The notes under the pieces were generated by a model. That model worked only from the letters and a program-made list of their open reading frames with translations. It ran no database searches and was not told the origin of the DNA. 64,000 nt of DNA from Arthrobacter sp. MYb23 (GTDB lineage: Bacteria > Actinomycetota > Actinomycetes > Actinomycetales > Micrococcaceae): positions 248,001 to 312,000 of the forward strand of contig NZ_PCPR01000003.1 in the NCBI RefSeq assembly GCF_002979775.1, in the 5' to 3' direction. How positions within the stretch are numbered: the stretch's first letter is position 1; every line of letters starts with the position of its first letter. The position numbers were made by a program, and so were the translations under genes. Shown here one piece after another: positions 54,277 to 64,000 of this stretch.

Positions 54277-54313
54277 AAGGCCCGGTTCCTTCCATTGGAA
54301 GGAACCGGGCCTT
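54277..54313 (+). terminator. Terminator hairpin of the cassette B operon
   Basis: AAGGCCCGGTTCCTTCC at 54277-54293 and its perfect 17-bp complement at 54297-54313 flank the loop ATT, 139 bp past the last peptidase gene. No T-run follows, common in high-GC actinobacteria. Confidence 0.75.
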
Positions 54314-54748
54314 CTGCATGCGACGGACGTAAGGTGGCGCGGAGATGAATGGCCCCTGCGACACATCGTGCGTCGCTGGGACAGTTGACGTTAAGGATGG
54401 AGCGACTGCTTCTTCTACCGACCCATTCGTTCTTATCGAGGTACGACGGCGTAATGGTGTGAAGGCCATGTGCGCGCTAATAGGCGTCGAAGCAATTGAA
54501 GCCCAACGCTACTGTCGGACCGGCTCCTCTCGTAAGACGATGGTTTGCCGTTGATCGTGTCCGATGGCGTCCGCTTTCTGCCCTGCCAGGCAGGATTCGG
54601 AGGCCGCATCGCCCCACTCCAGCGCCAGGAGCACCTACACCCATCGGTAAAAAGCGATGTGCCATACACGGTTGCCGCTTGTCCCTTCTCACTCTTTACG
54701 GATTAGTTCGTGCTGATAACTCTTGCAAAGAGAGCATTCTTAGGGCAC
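54314..54748. other. No recognisable gene
   Basis: Several short frames on both strands without family similarity. The sequence just before 54749 leads into the beta-glucoside promoter. Confidence 0.5.
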
Positions 54749-54779
54749 TATAGTTCTCATGCGCACGATAGTGCGCATG
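54749..54779 (+). promoter_or_regulatory. Promoter -10 and operator of the beta-glucoside operon
   Basis: TATAGT at 54749-54754 is a good -10 box; the -35 is poor (TTGCAA at 54723 is too far). The perfect dyad CATGCGCAC-GATA-GTGCGCATG at 54758-54779 covers the expected start of transcription, as repressor sites do. The XRE-cupin protein at 58.2 kb is a possible binder. Confidence 0.6.
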
Positions 54780-54809
54780 TTCTTTGTGGCTTACTCAAAG
54801 GAGAGGCAA

Positions 54810-58135
<3,326 letters not shown>

Positions 58136-58168
58136 CGACGGTGCTCGCTCAACGTCGACTATCGTGGA

Positions 58169-58192
58169 CGGTACCGGCCAACGCCGGTACCG
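58169..58192. promoter_or_regulatory. Dyad upstream of the XRE-cupin gene
   Basis: CGGTACCGGC-CAAC-GCCGGTACCG is a perfect 10-bp dyad 40 bp before the regulator's start and 34 bp after the GH1 stop. Either an operator for autoregulation or a short terminator; no T-run. Confidence 0.55.
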
Positions 58193-58231
58193 GATCGTGT
58201 TGCTCGCGATCACACGAGGAAGGATCTGTCG

Positions 58232-58834
58232 ATGACGGATATGGCCGACGCCACTCGGCTCAGTCAGCCGCTGCTGGAGAAGATCGGTCGCGAGGTACGC
58301 GCGCGCCGCAAGGCCTTGCCCCTGACGGTCCAACAGCTGGCAGATGCCGCAGGCCTCAGCCGCCGCATTGTGACGAAGATCGAGTTGGGGCAGGCGAACG
58401 CCAGCCTCACAACCATCGATCGGCTCGCAGCGGCGCTGGCTGTCGACTTCTCCACATTGATCCAAGGCAGACTGCCGCAGCCGTCTGTGCAGGTTACCTC
58501 GAAAATGACGAACGAGGACGAGTGGGTGTCGGAGTCCGGCGGCAGGCTCGTGTTCCACGCGGCAACCTCGGTGCGCCCGGCGGCAGAGCTGTGGGAGGGG
58601 ACGCTCGCCGTCGATGCGCGACTACAGGCTCCCGCGGACCCTCCGGGCAGCGAAGTGCTCGTCTTTGTCATCTCGGGTGTGCTGACTCTGTGCGTCGGGA
58701 CCGAACCTATTGTCGAGGCGAGTTCAGGCGAGTCGGCCCGGCTGCGCACCGATCAGCCACACGAGTACGCCAACAGGGGCAGCGTCCCGGTGCATTTCCT
58801 ACGGGTCTTCCAGATAGGGCCTGCCGAGAGCTGA
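58232..58834 (+). CDS. XRE-family regulator with C-terminal cupin domain
   Basis: 200 residues, GAGGAAGG upstream. The N-terminal helix-turn-helix (VRARRKALPLTVQQLADAAG, LSRRIVTKIELGQANASL) is followed by a cupin sensor (SEVLVFVISGVLTLCVG, DQPHEYANRGSVPVHFLRVF). Such regulators sense a small ligand with the cupin. Located after the PTS-GH1 genes, it probably controls them, or the MFS gene that follows. Confidence 0.9.
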   Translation: MTDMADATRLSQPLLEKIGREVRARRKALPLTVQQLADAAGLSRRIVTKIELGQANASLTTIDRLAAALAVDFSTLIQGRLPQPSVQVTSKMTNEDEWVSESGGRLVFHAATSVRPAAELWEGTLAVDARLQAPADPPGSEVLVFVISGVLTLCVGTEPIVEASSGESARLRTDQPHEYANRGSVPVHFLRVFQIGPAES

Positions 58835-58865
58835 TCCTCGCGGCAGTGGGAACGGACCCAGCCCG

Positions 58866-60050
58866 ATGACCCGCATTGTCAATGAGCGCTCTTCGGTACT
58901 CGCTGCGCCAGGGATGCGACCTCTGCTTGCAACCGTAGTCATGGCGTTCACTGGATTCAGTTTGCTGCTACCTATATCGCCCGCATGGGTAATTGCTGGC
59001 GGCGCGACCGAACTGGGGGCGGGCGCCGTGACCGCGCTGCTCATGCTCTTCACGATTATCGCGCAATTGCGAGTAAACCTTGCCCTTGTGCGTTTTGGCT
59101 GGGCTCCCGTACTAGCCGCGGGCGTGACGCTACTTGCTCTCCCCGCGCCACTACAGGCACTCACCTCCGATCTCACCCTTGTCCTTGTATCGTCAGCCCT
59201 GCGCGGTCTAGGATTCGGAATCCTCACCGTGTGCGGAGCAACCGCGCTCACGTTACTCGTCCCCGAATCCCAGCGCGGTCGCGCGGTGGGCGCCTACGGG
59301 CTCGCCGTCGCCCTACCGCAACTCGCCTTTGCATCTTCCGCTCCTATGCTCTCAGAGGTCCTTAGCCCGCCAGCGGTTCTTACTTTCGGCGCCGTCCCCC
59401 TGCTCGCGCTCACCTGGATCTTCCCTCTGGGGCGCCGACTCACCGCCCTAGCCGTAAACGCCCACGAACGAGCGGACGCGGCCCCCCGCTCATTCGTGCC
59501 GGTGATGGCGCTCGTATGGACCTCGCTTCTCGCTCTCGTGCTAACCACAAGCGTCGGCGGCGCGCTCCTCACATTCTCTGACCAAATCGCGCCGTCTCCA
59601 GGATTAGCTACCGCTGCGCTATTGTGCTTCACCGGATTCGCCGCACCCGCGCGATGGGCCGCTGCCGCTCTCAGCGACCGCCCTGGCGCGCGATGGGTAA
59701 TCCCTGGTCTCGTCCTGACCACGGCCCTCGGCGCCGCCGGAATCATCGCCTCTCTTGTGATCGCAGGCTCCATTATGGGCGTCGTGTGGCTGCTCGCCGG
59801 CGCCACACTGCTGGGCCTAGCCTACGGCGGCCTGCAGAGCGCGACAATGGTACGCGCTTTCCGCGACGCTGGCCCCCAGAATGCTGCACGAGCCTCAGTG
59901 ATGTGGAACGTCACATTCGACCTCGGCACCGGCGCGGGAGCGCTTCTAGTCGGTGCTCTCGCTCAGGGAACATCCTTCGCGGTCGCGTTCGGGGTGGCCA
60001 GCGTCGTTGCGATTTTGGGGGCCGCATTTACCCGTGAGCGTACAAAGTAA
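58866..60050 (+). CDS. MFS transporter
   Basis: 394 residues with about 12 hydrophobic segments, typical of the drug/efflux-type major facilitator group: TVVMAFTGFSLLLPISPAWV first helix, RGLGFGILTVCGATALTLLV, AARASVMWNVTFDLGTGAGA. The conserved loop motif is degenerate. It begins 31 bp after the regulator gene. Aglycone export or general efflux are possibilities; the substrate is unknown. Confidence 0.88.
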   Translation: MTRIVNERSSVLAAPGMRPLLATVVMAFTGFSLLLPISPAWVIAGGATELGAGAVTALLMLFTIIAQLRVNLALVRFGWAPVLAAGVTLLALPAPLQALTSDLTLVLVSSALRGLGFGILTVCGATALTLLVPESQRGRAVGAYGLAVALPQLAFASSAPMLSEVLSPPAVLTFGAVPLLALTWIFPLGRRLTALAVNAHERADAAPRSFVPVMALVWTSLLALVLTTSVGGALLTFSDQIAPSPGLATAALLCFTGFAAPARWAAAALSDRPGARWVIPGLVLTTALGAAGIIASLVIAGSIMGVVWLLAGATLLGLAYGGLQSATMVRAFRDAGPQNAARASVMWNVTFDLGTGAGALLVGALAQGTSFAVAFGVASVVAILGAAFTRERTK

Positions 60051-60330
60051 GACGCCGCCCGGGGCTTTTTGCAAATGAGACCTGCTCTCCCGAGGTCCCT
60101 GGACAGTTTCCGGGCTCGACCTCGGCCTTCTTCATCACCCCATTCAGGGTCGTGAAATGGACTCCGAAATCCTTAGCGATTTTGGCCAGCTCCACACCGG
60201 CCTCACTATTCAACGCGCCCGGAAAGCTTTCGGGTGCTGGCTTACTCAGAGCCAGACAGCCTTCCCGCCCAGTCCCTTGGACTAGGCACTGCGGAACCTC
60301 GTGACCTTGTGGACACTTCTGTAGGAGATG
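60051..60330 (-). mobile_element. IS3-type transposase orfA remnant
   Basis: A leftward frame contains GVELAKIAKDFGVHFTTLNG and then MKKAEVEPGNCPG, which match the helix-turn-helix of IS3-family OrfA transposases (usual form IAKDLGV...TLxxWxxxAEID). The beginning is garbled and no orfB or terminal repeats are seen, so only a fragment is left. It marks the boundary between the intact sugar genes and the decayed 60.5-62.1 kb region. Confidence 0.65.
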
Positions 60331-60479
60331 TCGGTGCGCCCGTCGGGGAGTTCGCAGACCCAAAGAGATCAGGTTTCCGACGCGCTGGCCGAATCCGGCC
60401 GTTGGAACCAGCTATAGTTTTTTCGCCGATTCGTGTGGTTACGGCCATCGACCACGCCACAAAGTCGCGAGGGTTATGG

Positions 60480-61195
60480 ATGCGCCTCCATCACTCGTAG
60501 CCCTGACACGGCCGCGCTGGGCACCGACCAACAAAGAACCCGCCGCGCGCCAAAAGGCCGACCACGGGATCATAAATTGCCCGGGGCAGGAACTGGACCG
60601 GGCCGCAGACGTACAACAGATCCAATGTAACGCTCGTGGACACAGCGGACTTCGGCGGCATTACCCGCCTGACCCAAACCGGAATTGTCGTCGGCGAAAC
60701 CCACTATGAAGTGGACTGCGTCATCATCGCCACCGGTTTCGATGCAGGCGTCTCTGGAGTGCTCTCGGGCACCCTACCCGTGTACGGGTGCAATCAGCGC
60801 TCGTTGTTGGAGGCGCGGGCGCAGGACCCGTGCACACTGCGTGCTTTTACAACAATGGGTTCCCGAACCTCTTCCAGCTCGGTGCACTAGAACGCAAACT
60901 CCGTCAATTTTCTCCATATCCTCCAGGAACCAGCAGAACATATCGCAACAGTCATCTCCCAAGTACGGACAACCGGCGCCCACGCCGTCGAACCGACCCT
61001 TGAATCAGAAGCCGCGTGGGGGGATGACCGTCCTCAAAACAGCATCGGACTCCGGCGCGTTCCAGGCCGAGTGCACCCCGGGATATTACAACGGTGGGGG
61101 AACCCGCACGATCACCGGGGCCTCGTTCAGCCCCGGCCCCGTAGCCTTTCACCGTTCCTTCGTCAATGGCGGGAGGGCGATATGAACGATGTGAT
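60480..61195 (+). pseudogene. Flavin-containing (Baeyer-Villiger-type) monooxygenase, C-terminal remnant
   Basis: Pieces in order across several frames: TLVDTADFGGITRLTQTG, TGIVVGETHYEVDCVIIATG with the conserved ATGFDAG, then TACFYNNGFPNLFQLGAL in another frame. This is followed by NSVNFLHILQEPAEHIATVI and then TPGYYNGGGTRTITGASFSP and GPVAFHRSFVNGGRA. These are the C-terminal blocks of phenylacetone/cyclohexanone-monooxygenase-like enzymes, which turn ketones into esters or lactones. The FAD-binding N-terminus is missing and at least three frame changes are needed, so it is dead. Confidence 0.82.
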
Positions 61196-61221
61196 GGGCC
61201 GTGAGAAGCTCGGGGACTCCT

Positions 61222-62140
61222 CATGAACAACGTTGCGCGGCAAAACAGGACGGCCCTCGTCTGTTTGCAGCAACCCTCGCCTTTGCGTTCACCCTGCCAA
61301 GGTGTACGCCGGCTGCACCACCGGACTCGCACCCATCCACGGAGGCACACGAACCATCCGAACAAACAGCCGAAGAGCTACTTCACGTCACGATAGTCTA
61401 TCCAAGCAGCGGCATGACGCTTCTGGAAGGCCCGACGCTAGGACCGAACGGAGGCCTGTGCGTCGTCGACGTCACCGCCGCGCCGGAGATGCCAAAGTCA
61501 TGGCGATCGACCTGGTGTCCCGTAGGGCACGAACCATTTCGACGGATGACACGATCGCGTTCACATCGGCCCAATTCAGCCCCATCGATGGTCGGCTGTA
61601 CCTTCCGAACTTCCATGGTTCCTTGGTGAGTGTTACCGCCGACGGCCACGATCCACAGGTCTTCTTCTCCGGCCCTGTAGCCGGGGCCACCATGAACCCG
61701 GACGACATCAGCTTCGACACAGCCGGGAACCTCTACATCACCGACACGACCGGCGCTCAGAACCCTTACTGGAAACCCCAAGGACGCCACGTACGGCTTG
61801 AAGGGCACACCGCCGAAGCAACGGGTGCTGGCCTACGGACTGCCTACCCCAACGGACTCGCCTTCACACCCGGGTTCGAGGGCCTCTGGGTCAGCCACAA
61901 CACGGCCAACCAAATCGGCTACCTCCGGTTGAGCGAGGATGGGCGTGAGGTCATGACTGCCCATCCGGCTATTCACGTGAGTGGCGGCGGGGGCCAAGTT
62001 GATTCCTGGCAATCGACGCCGACGGGAACCTGCATGTAGGATTCCATAACAAGGCAGCGGTTTTTGTCGACGATTCAAAGGGCAAGCACATCATGACCGT
62101 ATCCGTCCCCTCGAAGGGTGCGGCTCGGTCTATACATTGA
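61222..62140 (+). pseudogene. Secreted SMP-30/lactonase-type hydrolase, frameshifted
   Basis: Begins with an export signal-like segment (RLFAATLAFAFTLPRCTPAA) and then HVTIVYPSSGMTLLEGPTLG, NGGLCVVDVTAAP. It shifts frame near 61490 to KVMAIDLVSRRARTIST, then SAQFSPIDGRLYLPNFHGSL, PDDISFDTAGNLYITDTTGA and PYLN-like blade repeats with NGLAFTPGFEGLWVSHNTAN. After another shift near 62010 it ends with IDADGNLHVGFHNKAAVFVD and a stop at about 62140. The beta-propeller pattern fits SMP-30/gluconolactonase-like lactonases. It lies next to the monooxygenase remnant, forming a ketone to lactone to hydroxy-acid pair. Confidence 0.8.
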
Positions 62141-62543
62141 GCGCTCTCGCCAAGGGAATACGCCAGTCAAACGGAGGTTAGGACGTCGTATCCGTGAAGC
62201 CCACGCCAGACATGCGTTGCCTTAGAAGCTGCTAATCGAGCTCTTATGTTCGCCTGAACAGACAGCTGGTGGAAGTCGTCGGCGCCGACCAGAATGCTCT
62301 CTTCGAGACAATCAATCGAAAGCTCCGCAGGATTCCAGGAGTGGCGCGCGCGGAAACGTTCACGTACTACGGGATCCGCACCCACCGATTTGGATGGGGA
62401 ACCAAGTAAGCCCGAGGCCTGCAATGCCGGCTCCTTCCGCCTCCGGGCAGAAGGCGAGTCGCTTCATTTGTCGAGAAGTCCACGCAAGTTGGCGTCACCG
62501 ACGGACCGGGGTTGGAAGATACAACCTAGGGTAGCCTTGTTTC
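62141..62543. other. No recognisable gene
   Basis: Only short frames. The end holds the upstream region of the HxlR regulator, with the small dyad at 62510-62526. Confidence 0.5.
62510..62526. promoter_or_regulatory. Small dyad upstream of HxlR gene
   Basis: GGTTG-7 nt-CAACC lies 18 bp before the HxlR start codon. A possible autoregulatory site; short and unproven. Confidence 0.35.
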
Positions 62544-63011
62544 ATGGTCAAAATTCCGGACAACAGCTGTTCAATCGCACGCAGCCTTGGCGTGCTTGGC
62601 GGTCGATGGACGTTGCTGATCCTACGCGAGGCAGTCACAGGGGCCAGCCGATTTTCGGAGTTTCGCAGCGGACTCGGAATTGCCGCGGACGTACTGACCG
62701 AACGCCTGAACACACTTGTCGAGCATGGTGTGATGCAGAAGGCGCCGTATCAGGAGCCGGGTGAGCGGGCGCGATTTTCGTACGAGCTTACTGATGCCGG
62801 CCGGGAGCTCTTGGTGGTCCTGCTCGGCCTGCAGCAGTGGGGTGATAAATACTTACCGTGGCCGGGCGGCCCCACCTTCCTTCGCCAAGTGCAGGGGACC
62901 GGTGACTCGGTGCACGTCGGGTTCATCGATGAAAATGGCAACGAGGTCGACGACAGTTCCGTGGCTCTAATACCGACTGCCGCATACCAGGGCCCGAGGT
63001 CCCCGGCTTAG
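62544..63011 (+). CDS. HxlR-family winged-helix regulator
   Basis: 155 residues. CSIARSLGVLGGRWTLLILR is the family signature, followed by FSEFRSGLGIAADVLTERLN, LVEHGVMQKAPYQEPG (wing) and YELTDAGRELLVVLLGLQQW. The last 50 residues add a short extra domain. HxlR proteins respond to aldehydes, oxidants or aromatic compounds. It is intact beside a decayed catabolic pair, and may have regulated those genes. Confidence 0.92.
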   Translation: MVKIPDNSCSIARSLGVLGGRWTLLILREAVTGASRFSEFRSGLGIAADVLTERLNTLVEHGVMQKAPYQEPGERARFSYELTDAGRELLVVLLGLQQWGDKYLPWPGGPTFLRQVQGTGDSVHVGFIDENGNEVDDSSVALIPTAAYQGPRSPA

Positions 63012-63564
63012 CCCGAGTAAATTCACTCCGCACCCATCCTGCGCGGGCTTGCAGCAACTCCGGCACGTCCGGCCGATACCCCTCGCAGCCTTAAATACGC
63101 TTCGTAACTATCTCCGCCCGGCACGCATTGTCCTCTGCCGCGTGGTTCTCGGAGTTACCCGCTTGCGCAGCCGGCAACTTCCCCGCAACCGCTTCCAGTG
63201 CGCGGTCCAAGCGAAGCTGCGTCCTATCTGTACGGCCGTGCGCGCGGAACCCGTGCATCTTAGCGATACAGGCTTCGTGGATGTCGGATTCCCTGGGCGT
63301 GACACGGCCCCTGCGAGGCCCTCTTTGGCGGCGCGGAAGTCGACAACCGGCAGTGTGCGGAAGTGGGTACTGCAAAGGCCGCAGTATCAATAGATCCAGG
63401 AAGCTTTGCGGTTGATCCAGACGGAACTTTCAGCTGCCCCCGCCCCTTGGGGGTGCCGGTCATGCCAGGACCCTAGGGGCCTTGGTGAGAGAGTTTCAGG
63501 CACTACCTCGACGGTCGCTTCATGGTGAGCCTGCGGCGACAATTTCCCTTTCCATGAATCTAGG
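63012..63564. other. Decayed DNA with possible IS3-type fragment
   Basis: No intact gene. Around 63330-63390 the forward frame reads AARKSTTGSVRKWVLQ, which resembles the OrfA segment of IS3-type transposases (usual form ETVRKWVRQ). It is too short to call. A GC-rich hairpin (GCCCCCGCCCCTTGGGGG) lies near 63435-63453. Confidence 0.35.
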
Positions 63565-63593
63565 TTGGTTTTTCCAAGTCAGGTATGTAGAGT
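63565..63593 (+). promoter_or_regulatory. Probable promoter of the enoyl-CoA hydratase gene, leaderless
   Basis: TTGGTT at 63565-63570, 17-bp spacer, TAGAGT at 63588-63593; the ATG follows 7 nt later. No ribosome-binding site is seen, which fits a leaderless transcript. Confidence 0.5.
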
Positions 63594-63600
63594 CTGCCCT

Positions 63601-64000
63601 ATGACCAATCCAACGCAATTCAATGTCCAGGCCATCACTCCGTCCTACTGGAGGGTGACGTTCGAAAACGGTCCGATCAACCTGATCGACCCAGACACCA
63701 TCGAGCAACTTTCCGACCTCATCACACGTATTGAACAGGACCCTCATCTCACCGTCGTCGTATTCCAGAGCGCCAACCCCGACTTCTTCATGGCCCACTT
63801 TGACCTCCTCTCCGACATCCAGCGCGTCTACACGACAGCCCCCGGCCCCACCGGCCTCCTGCCTTTCTCGGATAACCTCCTGCGACTCAGCAGGGTTCCT
63901 GTCGTCACCATTTCGGCCATCAAGAACCGGGTCCGAGGTGCTGGAAGTGAGTTTGTGCTGAATACGGACATCCGCTTCGCGGGTGCCGATGCCATCCTGG
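63601..64000 (+). CDS. Enoyl-CoA hydratase/isomerase family protein, cut by window edge
   Basis: 133 residues before the window ends. YWRVTFENGPINLIDPDTIE, TVVVFQSANPDFFMAHFDLL (oxyanion-hole segment, with MAHFDL where FxxGxDL is usual) and KNRVRGAGSEFVLNTDIRFA (second oxyanion segment, usual form RGAGxExxLxxDxRxA) identify the crotonase fold. The reaction cannot be set without the C-terminus and its catalytic residues. Confidence 0.87.
   Translation, partial: MTNPTQFNVQAITPSYWRVTFENGPINLIDPDTIEQLSDLITRIEQDPHLTVVVFQSANPDFFMAHFDLLSDIQRVYTTAPGPTGLLPFSDNLLRLSRVPVVTISAIKNRVRGAGSEFVLNTDIRFAGADAIL

Overview
The window looks like accessory DNA from a high-GC actinobacterium, most likely Arthrobacter or a close relative. 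The hints are a TrwC/TraA-type conjugative relaxase at the left edge, actinobacterial Pat/HisC2-like aminotransferases, genes with little or no 5' leader, and a dense run of catabolic operons. Translation and ribosome proteins, tRNAs and rRNA are absent. A plasmid or integrated conjugative element is plausible; the taxonomic call is inference.

Layout. 1-2.6 kb: relaxase, a small partner protein and a cluster of inverted repeats (candidate oriT). 2.6-19.9 kb (cassette A): a ThDP-dependent decarboxylase/synthase and a Pat/HisC-like aromatic aminotransferase with a divergent Lrp regulator; an operon of two S10 serine carboxypeptidases, a class V PLP enzyme and an amidohydrolase; a peptide-type ABC transporter (lipoprotein, permease, permease-ATPase fusion, second ATPase), RidA, a DauR-like regulator and a wrecked M20 peptidase. 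20.7-32.5 kb: a leftward operon for an amide- or hydantoin-like compound (hyuA, hyuB, sarcosine-oxidase-like flavoenzyme, MHS-family transporter, SDR, Gfo/Idh/MocA oxidoreductase, aminotransferase, RidA, GlcG/HbpS-like protein) facing a GntR/FCD regulator, with paired operators. 32.7-36.8 kb: a frameshifted glycogen-debranching-type gene, a dead Abi_2 gene and a HAD-like protein lacking its nucleophile. 36.8-54.3 kb (cassette B): two-component Rieske oxygenase, Pat-like aminotransferase, GntR regulator, then one rightward unit ThDP enzyme-ALDH-ABC transporter-M1-M42-M20 peptidases. 54.7-60 kb: beta-glucoside PTS, GH1 enzyme, XRE-cupin regulator and MFS transporter. 60-64 kb: remnants of an IS3-type transposase, a Baeyer-Villiger-type monooxygenase and a secreted lactonase, then an HxlR regulator and the start of an enoyl-CoA hydratase.

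How the genes work together. Cassettes A and B share the same parts: peptide-type import with a permease-ATPase fusion, several peptidases, an aromatic-type aminotransferase and a ThDP enzyme. This suggests parallel routes that import a peptide or amino-acid conjugate, cut it, transaminate the released amino acid and process the 2-oxo acid (B also has an aldehyde dehydrogenase). A near-palindrome, TGRTTATAAYCA, occurs in both divergent promoter regions of cassette B and ties the oxygenase, aminotransferase and transport operon into one probable GntR regulon. The hydantoinase operon has its own pair of operators, AAGTGNNNACACTT.
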